This document shows, in pieces, positions 17,760 to 26,490 of a stretch of DNA of 64,000 bases (the stretch's first letter is position 1; every line of letters begins with the position of its first letter). The stretch is from positions 62,001-126,000 of the forward strand of contig NZ_WWEO01000043.1 of NCBI RefSeq assembly GCF_009928685.1, read 5' to 3'. A model generated the notes under the pieces. The model did no database searches and was not told the origin of the DNA. It worked only from the letters and a program-made list of their open reading frames with translations. Both the position numbers and the translations under genes were made by a program. The stretch is from Mucilaginibacter agri. Its GTDB lineage: Bacteria > Bacteroidota > Bacteroidia > Sphingobacteriales > Sphingobacteriaceae.

Positions 17760-20700
17760 TTAACTGCAACCCATAGAATTGCCGCAGTTTAAACATTTGT
17801 AGCAGGTGCCACTGCGAAGGGTGGTGTGCCCACACACGCTGCATGGGGGGGCATCGCTTTGTACGCCCATGCTCAAATCAACACTTAGCTGTTTTTGAGG
17901 GCTTTGGCTTGATACCGCCACGGGCTGATAAACATTGCTCTGATAGGGGTTGATATCGGTATCTTTTATTTGCGGATTGCCTATAATGGCGTGCTGCTCG
18001 GTTATTACATGCACCAGGTCTGTACGGTTCTGGTATTCGTAGCCCAGCATCCGGAAGATATAGTCGATAATGGAGGTTGCATTTTTAATATTATCGTGCC
18101 CCATTACCATACCGGCAGGTTCAAAGCGTGTAAAAGTAAATTTCTCTACATATTCCTCCAACGGAACGCCATATTGCAAACCAACAGAAACGGCTATCGC
18201 AAAACAGTTCATTAATGAGCGGAAGGTTGCCCCTTCTTTATGCATATCCACAAATATTTCGCCCAGGGTGCCATCTTCATATTCGCCTGTGCGAACAAAG
18301 ACTGTTTGCCCATCAATACTGGCTTTTTGCGTAAATCCGCGCCGTTTAGCAGGCAGGGTTTTCTTCTGCACCACACGCGACAGCTTGCGCATAAATTCGG
18401 TGTCCTTAGATTTTTCCATGATGGCCATGGCGGCCTCCAAAACCTGTTCGGGAGTAAGGTCGCTGAGTTTTAATTCGGCAGCTTTGCCCAAAACTTCTTC
18501 AACGGCTTCCAGTTTATCTTCTTCTTCCTTGGTATCGGATTTGGTGGATAACGGTTGCGATAATTTACAGCCATCGCGATAAAGCGCGTTAGCTTTTAAG
18601 CCCAGTTTCCACGAGAGTTCGTAGCAATCTTTGATCTCCTCAACCACTGCTTCGTTAGGCAGGTTAATGGTTTTAGATATGGCGCCCGATAGGAAAGGTT
18701 GTGCGGCAGCCATCATTTTGATGTGGCCATGTGCGTGGATATAACGCTCTCCTTTCGCTCCGCATTTATTAGCGCAGTCGAATATCGGGTAATGTTCTAC
18801 TTTTAGGTAAGGCGCACCTTCAATGGTCATGGTGCCGCATACGTACTCGTTGGCTTCGGCAATTTGCTTTTTGCTGAAACCCAAAGCCCGCAACAGATTA
18901 AAATCCATCGAATTGTATTGTTCTGCTGTAAAGCCCAGGCGTTTTAAGCAGTCCTCGCCTAAAGTCGAGATATTAAATACAAAGCCAATTTCAAAGGCAG
19001 AAACTACCGCCTTATCCAGTTTTTCCAGATCATTTTCGGTAAAACCCCTTGTTAGTAAAGTTTGCGGATTAATGTGCGGTGCGCCGTTTAGGGTAGCGGC
19101 TCCTTTGGCATAATTAACAATCGCGGTAACCTCGTGTTCCTGATAACCTAAATTTTGTAAAGCTTCGGGTACTGCCTGGTTGATGATCTTGAAGTAGCCA
19201 CCACCTGATAGCTTTTTAAACTTAACCAGGGCAAAGTCGGGCTCAATACCTGTGGTATCGCAATCCATTACCAGACCAATGGTTCCGGTAGGAGCAATTA
19301 CGGTAGTTTGAGCATTGCGGTATCCATACTGTTCGCCCATTTCTACTGCTTTGTCCCATGCATTGCATGCCGCAGATAATAGATAGTCCGGGCAGTTACG
19401 CTGATCTATTCCCGGAGGTAATATCTCCAAACCTTCGTAATTCTCGGTAGAGTTATAAGCCGCGTAGCGGTGGTTGCGCATTACACGCAACATGTGATCT
19501 TTATTTTCTGTGTAACGGCTGAAAGTGCCTAGCTCGCGGGCCATCTCGGCCGAAGTTGCATAGGCAGTGCCGGTCATTATAGCTGTAATTGCACCGCCGA
19601 TTGCCCGTGCTTTATTACTATCGTAAGGAATGCCATTAACCATCAAAGCTGAGCCTAAGTTGGCATAACCTAAACCGAGGGTGCGGTAATCGTATGAGAG
19701 TTGAGCCACTTCTTTTGATGGAAACTGAGCCATCAATACGGAAATTTCCAAAACTATAGTCCATATACGACAGGCGTGTTCAAATCCTTTTACGTCAAAA
19801 ACGCGGGTTGTTTTATCGAAGAAATGTGCCAGGTTAATGGAGGCTAAATTGCAAGCGGTATTATCCAGAAACATATATTCTGAACAAGGGTTCGACGCAT
19901 TAATGCGGCCACCTTCGGGGCAGGTATGCCATTCGTTAATAGTGGTATCAAACTGCACCCCGGGATCGGCACATGCCCAAGCTGCAAAAGCGATATCATC
20001 CCAAAGTTTTTGCGAAGAAATGGATTTCATCACTTTGCCGGTCATGCGGCTGGTTAATCCCCAGCTTTCACCGTTGTTAAGCGCTTTAAAAAAGCTGTTG
20101 GGTATGCGTACCGAATTATTGGAGTTTTGGCCTGATACAGTGCGATAGGCCTCGCCTTCATAGTCAGACGAGTAGCCGGCGGCTATCAGCGCAGCTACTT
20201 TCTTTTCTTCTTCAACTTTCCAGTTTACAAATCCTTCAATTTCCGGATGGTCTAGATCGAGGCAAACCATTTTGGCCGCGCGACGAGTGGTTCCCCCCGA
20301 TTTTATAGCCCCTGCTGCGCGGTCGCCGATCTTGAGGAATGACATTAGGCCAGATGAATAGCCCCCACCCGAAAGCTTTTCGCTTTCGCCGCGAATTTTG
20401 GAGAAGTTAGTGCCTACTCCAGATCCGTATTTAAAGATGCGCGCCTCACGTACCCATAGGTCCATAATACCACCGTCGTTTACCAGATCATCATCAACAG
20501 AAAGGATGAAGCATGCATGTGGTTGGGGACGCTCGTATGCAGAGGTAGATTTAGTAAGTTCTTCGGTAATGGGGTCTACGTAGTAATGGCCTTGTGGTTT
20601 ACCGGTAATGCCGTAAGAAGTATGCAAACCGGTATTAAACCATTGCGGCGAATTTGGTGCAGCCAGCTGGCCAACTATGGTGTAAACAATTTCGTCGTAA

Positions 20701-21062
20701 AATATATCGGCGTCTTTTGCTGTGGCGAAGTAGTTGTAACGCAGGCCCCAGTCTTTCCAACAGTTGGCCATGCGGTGGGCAACTTGTTTTATACTTTTTT
20801 CAGATCCGAGAGAGCCATCGGGTTGGGGGACACCGGCTTTGCGGAAATATTTTTGGGCAAGTATATCTGTGGCAACCTGCGACCATGCTGAGGGTACTTC
20901 AACATCATTCATCTCAAACACGGCATCTCCGGATGGATTGCGGATCACCGACGATCGCTTTTCGTAATTAAAAAGATCATAAACACCGGTACCTTCTTTG
21001 CTGAAGTATCTGCTCAACTTAAGCCCTTGCTGGCCCGCTTTTTTAGTAATGCTCTTGCCCAT
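17760..21062 (-). CDS. nrdJ: Adenosylcobalamin-dependent (class II) ribonucleotide reductase
   Basis: A 1100-residue vitamin-B12-dependent reductase that makes deoxyribonucleotides from ribonucleotides without needing oxygen or a small subunit. Visible motifs: SPQWFNTGLH, KYGSGVGTNFS, the active-site NPCSEYMFLDNTACNLAS near residue 394, and APTGTIGLVMDCDTTGIEPD. The C-terminus carries a Cys-rich zinc-ribbon-like tail (CSVCGHTTLRSGTCYKCLNC and a final GCS) that supplies the swinging cysteines. No N-terminal ATP-cone is obvious. It stands alone, with a terminator behind it and a regulatory-looking gap in front. No cobalamin riboswitch is recognised upstream. Confidence 0.95.
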   Translation of the reverse strand: MGKSITKKAGQQGLKLSRYFSKEGTGVYDLFNYEKRSSVIRNPSGDAVFEMNDVEVPSAWSQVATDILAQKYFRKAGVPQPDGSLGSEKSIKQVAHRMANCWKDWGLRYNYFATAKDADIFYDEIVYTIVGQLAAPNSPQWFNTGLHTSYGITGKPQGHYYVDPITEELTKSTSAYERPQPHACFILSVDDDLVNDGGIMDLWVREARIFKYGSGVGTNFSKIRGESEKLSGGGYSSGLMSFLKIGDRAAGAIKSGGTTRRAAKMVCLDLDHPEIEGFVNWKVEEEKKVAALIAAGYSSDYEGEAYRTVSGQNSNNSVRIPNSFFKALNNGESWGLTSRMTGKVMKSISSQKLWDDIAFAAWACADPGVQFDTTINEWHTCPEGGRINASNPCSEYMFLDNTACNLASINLAHFFDKTTRVFDVKGFEHACRIWTIVLEISVLMAQFPSKEVAQLSYDYRTLGLGYANLGSALMVNGIPYDSNKARAIGGAITAIMTGTAYATSAEMARELGTFSRYTENKDHMLRVMRNHRYAAYNSTENYEGLEILPPGIDQRNCPDYLLSAACNAWDKAVEMGEQYGYRNAQTTVIAPTGTIGLVMDCDTTGIEPDFALVKFKKLSGGGYFKIINQAVPEALQNLGYQEHEVTAIVNYAKGAATLNGAPHINPQTLLTRGFTENDLEKLDKAVVSAFEIGFVFNISTLGEDCLKRLGFTAEQYNSMDFNLLRALGFSKKQIAEANEYVCGTMTIEGAPYLKVEHYPIFDCANKCGAKGERYIHAHGHIKMMAAAQPFLSGAISKTINLPNEAVVEEIKDCYELSWKLGLKANALYRDGCKLSQPLSTKSDTKEEEDKLEAVEEVLGKAAELKLSDLTPEQVLEAAMAIMEKSKDTEFMRKLSRVVQKKTLPAKRRGFTQKASIDGQTVFVRTGEYEDGTLGEIFVDMHKEGATFRSLMNCFAIAVSVGLQYGVPLEEYVEKFTFTRFEPAGMVMGHDNIKNATSIIDYIFRMLGYEYQNRTDLVHVITEQHAIIGNPQIKDTDINPYQSNVYQPVAVSSQSPQKQLSVDLSMGVQSDAPPCSVCGHTTLRSGTCYKCLNCGNSMGCS

Positions 21063-21156
21063 AACGTTAAATTTGTGTTAAAGTAATTACCTGAAAAAGG
21101 GATAAGGAGGTTTTAACTCAAATTTATCTTTCTGGGCTTCTGGTTGCATTCCTGAG

Positions 21157-21243
21157 TTTTCAACACCTGTTTACTAAAAGTGCCGTGAAATTGTAAATTA
21201 AAATTTATTTATTTGATTTACAATGCATTGTATGTGTTGAAAA
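21157..21243. promoter_or_regulatory. Nested palindromes upstream of nrdJ
   Basis: A perfect 10-bp inverted repeat (TTTTCAACAC 21157-21166, GTGTTGAAAA 21234-21243) encloses an 8-bp pair (TTGTAAAT/ATTTACAA, 21191-21222) and a 14-bp perfect palindrome, TACAATGCATTGTA (21219-21232). It lies 95-180 bp upstream of the nrdJ ATG. A -7-like box, TAAATTTG on the minus strand, is at 21119-21126 between the palindromes and nrdJ. It looks like an operator region for nrdJ or for the divergent small transcript. It does not match the usual NrdR box. Confidence 0.45.
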
Positions 21244-21277
21244 CTATTAAAATAGCAACTTTTAAATAAAAATTTCA

Positions 21278-21285
21278 TACTTTTG
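21278..21285 (+). promoter_or_regulatory. -7 box of a small plus-strand transcript
   Basis: TACTTTTG matches TAnnTTTG on the plus strand and points into the gene-poor gap. Together with the palindromic terminator at 21569-21600 it would define a transcript of about 310 nt. The -33 element is weak. Confidence 0.4.
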
Positions 21286-21368
21286 CTAAGTTAAAGTATC
21301 TTTAATATTAAGTACATTAAACTATTACGTTAAATACTGGTCAAAAAATTTTACTAAAACACGGCGTT

Positions 21369-21455
21369 ATGAGTATATTAAGAATGTATTGGGATTATCG
21401 CTTCGCGAAAATTGGTAAACTTCAAGGCAAGGTTTTTAGAGCTGAAGTTTACTAA
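21369..21455 (+). CDS. Possible 28-residue small protein
   Basis: An ATG-started frame of 28 codons beginning MSILRMYWDYRFAKIGKLQG and ending in EVY. It is basic and aromatic in its first half. There is no Shine-Dalgarno sequence, which is normal in this phylum. It sits inside the predicted small transcript between a -7 box (21278) and a perfect palindromic terminator. I do not recognise it; the transcript could equally be a non-coding RNA. Downstream of the frame the transcript has a small perfect hairpin GGCAAA-TAG-TTTGCC. Confidence 0.3.
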   Translation: MSILRMYWDYRFAKIGKLQGKVFRAEVY

Positions 21456-21568
21456 TCGAAACGTAAGAGTTAATACCCCTCCCGGCCGTACAACCGCAGG
21501 CAAATAGTTTGCCGCAGGCCAGAACACAAAACCGACAATAAGCCGGTAACAACCGAACTAAAAAATAA

Positions 21569-21600
21569 AAAAGGGAATGATTATATAATCATTCCCTTTT
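21569..21600. terminator. 32-bp perfect palindromic bidirectional terminator
   Basis: An uninterrupted 32-bp palindrome (half-site AAAAGGGAATGATTAT) with A/T runs at both ends, 6 bp beyond the stop codon of the minus-strand membrane gene. Being symmetric, it would also stop transcription arriving on the plus strand from the nrdJ-side gap. Confidence 0.85.
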
Positions 21601-21606
21601 CATGCT

Positions 21607-22053
21607 TTAAACAACTTGTTGCTTGAGCGCTCGTCTGGCCGATATCTGATAGTATATCGCAATGCCTATAACCAGCATAAAAATGGGGTATAGCAGTAAG
21701 AACCGTGCATTTGGATGTTTATAGTCTGCCAGGTAAATTTCTCCTGGGAAATATCGGCCATAGTAAACATCTACAGTAGTTTTTACTTTTTGTAATCCTT
21801 CACCGTATGAACGGTCTATATCATCAACGTAACTTATAACAGTAGCATTAAGATACTGATTGTCGTATCTTAAAGTTACTTTATATGGGTTGGGTGATTT
21901 TACTCTCTCTACCCGTAGTATTTGGGCTTGAGCTACTTTTCTGGTAATTACGAATGAAGCATCATTGAAAAGAGCAAGAATATTTACTGCCAATAATACG
22001 ACTTCTACAATAAGGATCAGCAGATTTGACCGCTGGCTCAAATATTTTTGCAC
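21607..22053 (-). CDS. Small two-helix membrane protein, DUF3592-like
   Basis: A 148-residue protein with a transmembrane helix near residues 10-30, a soluble beta-rich middle of about 80 residues (TLRYDNQYLNATVISYVDD, then VYYGRYFPGEIYLADY) and a second helix near 118-138 before a basic tail. The layout resembles DUF3592 proteins of unknown function, but the match is only by eye. It lies between pyk and the palindromic terminator on the same strand as pyk; a terminator separates the two. Confidence 0.6.
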   Translation of the reverse strand: MQKYLSQRSNLLILIVEVVLLAVNILALFNDASFVITRKVAQAQILRVERVKSPNPYKVTLRYDNQYLNATVISYVDDIDRSYGEGLQKVKTTVDVYYGRYFPGEIYLADYKHPNARFLLLYPIFMLVIGIAIYYQISARRALKQQVV

Positions 22054-22090
22054 TCTAGTTTAATTAACGGGGATAATATTATATAACAAT

Positions 22091-22125
22091 AAAAGGGAAC
22101 GATTATTATAACCGTTCCCTCTTTT
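22091..22125 (-). terminator. Terminator of pyk
   Basis: On the minus strand GAGGGAACG pairs with CGTTCCCTTTT across an AT-rich loop and ends in a T-run, 24 bp after the pyk stop codon. Its core resembles the neighbouring palindromic terminator at 21569. Confidence 0.75.
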
Positions 22126-22148
22126 ATACGTGTTTCGTTAAGCAGATG

Positions 22149-23585
22149 TTACTCTACAACGGTCACTTTCAGCATATTAGTTTTGCCTTGTGCAGCAATT
22201 GGCACAGCAGCAGTGTTGATCACAACATCACCTGCATCGATCAGGTTCTCAGATTTCAAAATAGCGTTTACATCGCTGATGGTTTTATCAGTACTTTCTA
22301 AGCCATCATAGTAGAAAGTTTTTACGCCCCAAAGTAAGCTTAATGCGTTAAGCAGGTTTCTGTTAGAGGTAAAGATATAAGTACCTGCTTTTGGTCTGTA
22401 GCTCGAAATCTGGAAAGCGGTGTAACCAGAAGTTGTCATAGACACAATACCTACTGCATTGGTATGCTCAGATAAATAAACTGCCGAGCCACAAAGTGCA
22501 TCGCTCAAATAGTTTTGTGAAGCCGGATCTTCGTTAACCTCTTTGTTGCTGTTATATGGGTAGCCCATTTCTTCAACGTTGCGTACAATTTTGGCCATTG
22601 TTTCGATAACGATAACCGGGAATTCACCAACTGAGGTTTCGCCGCTTAGCATCACTGCGTCAGCACCGTCTAATACAGAGTTAGCTACGTCATTCACCTC
22701 AGCGCGGGTTGGGCGCGGGGTAGTGATCATAGACTCCAGCATTTGGGTAGCAACGATAACCGGTTTTGAAGCAGCACGGCATTTGCGTGCAATCATTTTT
22801 TGCAACAATGGAACTTCTTCCAAAGGCATTTCAACACCCAGGTCGCCACGGGCAACCATTACGCCGTCGGTTACTTCGATAATAGCATCGATGTTTTCAA
22901 TAGCTTCTGGTTTCTCAATTTTAGCAATAACGCGTGATGCTTTACCGTTACGTGCAATAATGCGTTTTAATTCAACAATATCTTCTGCGTTACGTACGAA
23001 AGAAAGGCCGATCCACTCTACATCATTAGCTAAAGCTTGCTCCAGGTTAACCAAATCTTCTTCGGTTAAGCTTGGGATAGATACTTTAGTGTTTGGCAGG
23101 TTAACGCCTTTGCGTGAGGTTAAGATACCACCGTGTAATACTTCGCAAATAACAGTGTCTTTTCTGTTGGTCTCAATTACTTTAAGCTGCAGTTTACCGT
23201 CATCTAATAAGATAGTTTCGCCAGCCTGAACATCCTGAGGGAACGTTTCGTAAGTGATATAGATCTGCTCGTCGTCACCAATACACTCATTGGTGGTAAT
23301 TTTTACGTGTTTGCCATTTACTAAATGGATACCGCCATCTTTAACTAAACCAATGCGGATTTTTGGGCCTTGTAAATCTGCCAGGATACCGATATTAAGT
23401 TTGTACTGCTCGTTAATTTCGCGAATAGTATCGATAACTTTTTGATGATCTTCGGCTTTACCGTGCGAAAAATTTAAGCGGCAAATATTTACGCCTGCTT
23501 TTACCATGGCCAGTAAAGTTTCTTTTTTGGCCGAAGCCGGGCCCATGGTAGCCACAATTTTGGTTCTGTTATAAGATAATTTCAT
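22149..23585 (-). CDS. pyk: Pyruvate kinase
   Basis: A 478-residue pyruvate kinase, the full bacterial length. It converts phosphoenolpyruvate and ADP to pyruvate and ATP in glycolysis. The N-terminus NRTKIVATMGPAS, the substrate motif NFSHG, the catalytic region SRVIAKIEKPEAIENID, the divalent-metal motif MVARGDLGVEMP and VIVATQMLESM are all intact. The C-terminal allosteric domain is present. It has its own terminator and a short AT-rich upstream region. Confidence 0.97.
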   Translation of the reverse strand: MKLSYNRTKIVATMGPASAKKETLLAMVKAGVNICRLNFSHGKAEDHQKVIDTIREINEQYKLNIGILADLQGPKIRIGLVKDGGIHLVNGKHVKITTNECIGDDEQIYITYETFPQDVQAGETILLDDGKLQLKVIETNRKDTVICEVLHGGILTSRKGVNLPNTKVSIPSLTEEDLVNLEQALANDVEWIGLSFVRNAEDIVELKRIIARNGKASRVIAKIEKPEAIENIDAIIEVTDGVMVARGDLGVEMPLEEVPLLQKMIARKCRAASKPVIVATQMLESMITTPRPTRAEVNDVANSVLDGADAVMLSGETSVGEFPVIVIETMAKIVRNVEEMGYPYNSNKEVNEDPASQNYLSDALCGSAVYLSEHTNAVGIVSMTTSGYTAFQISSYRPKAGTYIFTSNRNLLNALSLLWGVKTFYYDGLESTDKTISDVNAILKSENLIDAGDVVINTAAVPIAAQGKTNMLKVTVVE

Positions 23586-23658
23586 ATTAATGCGGGGTTA
23601 AACTGGCTATACTATATAATGTAAAGTCGTTATATTATAGACGTTTTTAAATTTTGCG

Positions 23659-24078
23659 CTAAAATAAAAGATTTTCACGGGATTTTATTTTTTTAGGATC
23701 AATCTTTACAGCGGCTACTATTTCTGTTATTTTATTTAACTGGGTAATCATGGTGTCGAGATCTTTCGGATCGATGTAATTTTTGATCATCAGAAAATAA
23801 TCAACGCCACGCATTTCGGGTATTAAAAGGCCGTCAGAGCCTCTGTTGGCAATAAAATAGAAATCTGTTTCACTCGCTTCCCAGTAATGGTGGAAGATAG
23901 AAAACAGCACCGGATCATTACTATGGTGTATGTCAACAGCCAAATCTTGCTGCCTTACGAAGTTAAAATTTAACTGTTTATTAATATAATAACAGATGCG
24001 ATAGTCCTTTAAAGAGGAAGTTACGGCGATAAGTACAAAGTCCAGATCGATCTCAAACTTTAAAATCCGCTTGTTCAA
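23659..24078 (-). CDS. IPExxxVDY family protein
   Basis: A 139-residue cytosolic protein whose central motif LIPEMRGVDYFL (about 88-99) is the IPExxxVDY signature of a small Bacteroidota family of unknown function. It has an alternating alpha/beta look and no catalytic motif. It lies upstream of pyk on the same strand (73 bp), so co-transcription with pyk is possible. It is divergent from acpP. Confidence 0.85.
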   Translation of the reverse strand: MNKRILKFEIDLDFVLIAVTSSLKDYRICYYINKQLNFNFVRQQDLAVDIHHSNDPVLFSIFHHYWEASETDFYFIANRGSDGLLIPEMRGVDYFLMIKNYIDPKDLDTMITQLNKITEIVAAVKIDPKKIKSRENLLF

Positions 24079-24178
24079 AATCAGTATATTATATAATTAT
24101 GGTGTAAAACTACTAATTGAAACCGTAGGCCTAAAACTTTGTTATTAATTAGCCGAAAAATTATGCAAAGATTTTAGA

Positions 24179-24209
24179 TTTGATATTTAATAGAATTTGA
24201 CTTTCTTTG
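24179..24209 (+). promoter_or_regulatory. Promoter of acpP-fabF-rnc
   Basis: TTTG (24179-24182), 19 bp, then TTTCTTTG (24202-24209), close to the Bacteroidota -33/-7 pattern with T for A at one position. The predicted leader to the acpP ATG is about 34 nt. Confidence 0.55.
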
Positions 24210-24246
24210 CACAGAAAATTTATTAATCAATTAAACATCAAAGACC

Positions 24247-24483
24247 ATGTCTGATATCGCTTCAAGAGTAAAAGCTATTATCGTAGAAAAATTAGGTGTT
24301 GACGAAAGTGAAGTTACACCAGAAGCAAGCTTCACCAACGACCTGGGTGCAGATTCATTAGACACCGTGGAATTAATCATGGAGTTTGAAAAAGAATTTA
24401 ACGTGGCTATTCCTGACGATCAGGCTGAAACTATTGGTACTGTTGGCCAGGCTATCGCTTACCTTGAAAAAAACGTTAAATAA
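24247..24483 (+). CDS. acpP: Acyl carrier protein
   Basis: A 78-residue acidic protein. The phosphopantetheine attachment site is Ser37 in [16 protein letters not shown]. It carries growing acyl chains in type II fatty acid synthesis. fabF begins 20 bp downstream and rnc follows, the common acpP-fabF-rnc order. Confidence 0.97.
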   Translation: MSDIASRVKAIIVEKLGVDESEVTPEASFTNDLGADSLDTVELIMEFEKEFNVAIPDDQAETIGTVGQAIAYLEKNVK

Positions 24484-24503
24484 GCTCCTCTTACTACGTT
24501 TAA

Positions 24504-25757
24504 ATGGAGTTTAAAAGAGTTGTAGTAACCGGGCTTGGCGCACTTACTCCTATTGGCAATAGCGTTCCAGAATACTGGGACGGTTTGATCAATGGAGTGA
24601 GTGGGGCTGCCTTTATTAAAAGTTTTGATACAACCAATTTCAAAACAAAGTTTGCCTGCGAGGTAAAAAATTTCGATGCCGATGCTTTTCTGGGCCGCAA
24701 AGACGCCCGTAAGCTCGATCCCTTTGTTCAATATGCACTTTATGCTACCGAAGAAGCGGTTAAAGATGCCGGCCTTGACTTCGATAAACTGGATACCAAC
24801 CGTATAGGTGTTATCTGGGGTTCGGGTATTGGCGGTCTGAAAACGTTTTTAGACGAAGTTGTGAACTTTGCAAAGGGCGACGGTAATCCACGTTTCAATC
24901 CCTTCTTTATCCCTAAAATGATTGCTGATATTGCCCCTGGCCATATCTCTATCAAATACGGTTTACGCGGACCAAATTTCACCACTGTATCTGCATGTGC
25001 CTCATCAAACAACTCGTTGATTGACGCCTTTACGTACTTACGTTTGGGCAAGGCTAATATGTTTATTACAGGTGGATCTGAGGCTATTATCAATGAAGCT
25101 GGTATTGGTGGTTTTAACGCCATGCACGCTTTATCAACCCGTAATGATGACCCTGCAACTGCATCGCGTCCGTTTGATCTGGACCGCGACGGCTTTGTAG
25201 CCGGTGAAGGCGCAGGTACTATTATACTGGAAGAGCTGGAGCACGCTAAAGCGCGTGGTGCGAAAATTTATGCAGAAATGATGGGCGGCGGCATGAGTGC
25301 CGATGCATACCACATGACTGCTCCGCACCCCGAAGGTTTAGGCGCTGCACTGGTAATGAAAGCAGCATTAGAAGATGCTAACATGACCCCTGCAGATATC
25401 GACTATGTGAATGTACACGGTACATCTACACCAATAGGCGACCCGCAGGAAGTTAAGGCCATAACAGAAGCTTACGGCGAAGAGATTTACCGTATCAACA
25501 TTAGCTCTACCAAATCAATGACAGGTCACCTTTTGGGTGCTGCCGGTGCGGTTGAAGCTATTGCAGCTATTTTGGCTGTTAAACACGACATTATACCGCC
25601 AACGATCAATCACTTTACTGATGATCCGGCGTTCGATCCTAAAATCAACTTTACCTTTAACAAGGCTCAGCAACGTGTAGTGCGTGCTGCCCAAAGTAAT
25701 GGTTTCGGTTTTGGTGGTCATAATGCTTCGGTGATATTTAAAAAGTACGAAGAATAA
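24504..25757 (+). CDS. fabF: Beta-ketoacyl-ACP synthase II
   Basis: A 417-residue FabF, a condensing enzyme that elongates acyl-ACP with malonyl-ACP. The catalytic triad is intact: Cys165 in TVSACASSNN, one His near 305 in NVHGTSTPIGD and one near 341 in TGHLLGAAGA. The glycine-rich end NGFGFGGHNAS is conserved. It lies between acpP and rnc in one operon. Confidence 0.97.
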   Translation: MEFKRVVVTGLGALTPIGNSVPEYWDGLINGVSGAAFIKSFDTTNFKTKFACEVKNFDADAFLGRKDARKLDPFVQYALYATEEAVKDAGLDFDKLDTNRIGVIWGSGIGGLKTFLDEVVNFAKGDGNPRFNPFFIPKMIADIAPGHISIKYGLRGPNFTTVSACASSNNSLIDAFTYLRLGKANMFITGGSEAIINEAGIGGFNAMHALSTRNDDPATASRPFDLDRDGFVAGEGAGTIILEELEHAKARGAKIYAEMMGGGMSADAYHMTAPHPEGLGAALVMKAALEDANMTPADIDYVNVHGTSTPIGDPQEVKAITEAYGEEIYRINISSTKSMTGHLLGAAGAVEAIAAILAVKHDIIPPTINHFTDDPAFDPKINFTFNKAQQRVVRAAQSNGFGFGGHNASVIFKKYEE

Positions 25758-25764
25758 TCTTTGA

Positions 25765-26490
25765 ATGCCAGTAAGACGGTTTTATAAACTTTACTTATCC
25801 CCAAGCAGAAAGTACGTAAAGACATTGAAAAATTTGCTCGGCTTTGTGCCGGGCAATTTGTCTTTATACCGGTTGGCTTTTCGCCACAAGTCTGTAGCAC
25901 AGAGTGTTAAGAAGGGGGTAAAGAACAGCAACGAACGCCTAGAGTTTTTAGGCGATGCTGTTTTAGGCAGTGTTGTGGCCGAAGTGCTGTTTAAACTGTA
26001 CCCTTATAAAGATGAAGGCTTTTTAACCGAACTACGCTCTAAGATTGTTAATCGTGCCAATCTTAACCAACTTGCCCGAAAACTAGGCTTCGAAAAGCTG
26101 ATAGAATACGATAACCGCATGATCAGTGCCACCCGGCAAGGATCATTATTGGGCGATGCTTTTGAGGCATTGGTTGGTGCAGTTTACCTGGATAAAGGGT
26201 ACGATTTCACTAAAAACTTCCTGATCAACCATATCATTAAATCTCACATTGATATCCATACGCTTGAGCAAACCGAAACCAACTTTAAAAGTAAGTTGAT
26301 AGAATGGTGCCAGCGTCACGGTAAGGATATTATATTTGAACACATCCCTAACCAGGAAGGCGAAAGCACTAAATTATTTACCATTGTTGTAAATGTTGAT
26401 GGCGAAGTAATGGGCCTCGGTAAAGAGTTTAGTAAAAAGCACGCTGAAAAACTGGCAGCCGAAAAAGCTTGCGAAGCTTTAGGGATTTGA
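25765..26490 (+). CDS. rnc: Ribonuclease III
   Basis: A 241-residue RNase III that cuts double-stranded RNA in rRNA and mRNA processing. The signature NERLEFLGDAVL is at 56-67 with the acidic metal ligands, and a second acidic cluster is in LLGDAFEALVGAVYLDKG. A double-stranded-RNA-binding domain fills about 165-240 (GKEFSKKHAEKLAAEKAC). It starts 7 bp after fabF. Its last 12 bp overlap the end of the convergent gene. Confidence 0.95.
   Translation: MPVRRFYKLYLSPSRKYVKTLKNLLGFVPGNLSLYRLAFRHKSVAQSVKKGVKNSNERLEFLGDAVLGSVVAEVLFKLYPYKDEGFLTELRSKIVNRANLNQLARKLGFEKLIEYDNRMISATRQGSLLGDAFEALVGAVYLDKGYDFTKNFLINHIIKSHIDIHTLEQTETNFKSKLIEWCQRHGKDIIFEHIPNQEGESTKLFTIVVNVDGEVMGLGKEFSKKHAEKLAAEKACEALGI

Noticed and set aside
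21063..21300. Cobalamin riboswitch upstream of nrdJ
   Set aside because: The B12-box core and the needed helices could not be found; only short palindromes are present.
22579..23229. 216-codon open frame opposite pyk
   Set aside because: It is antisense to a highly conserved enzyme and its translation is low-complexity Ser/Thr/Ile-rich, as expected from the mirror of biased codons.
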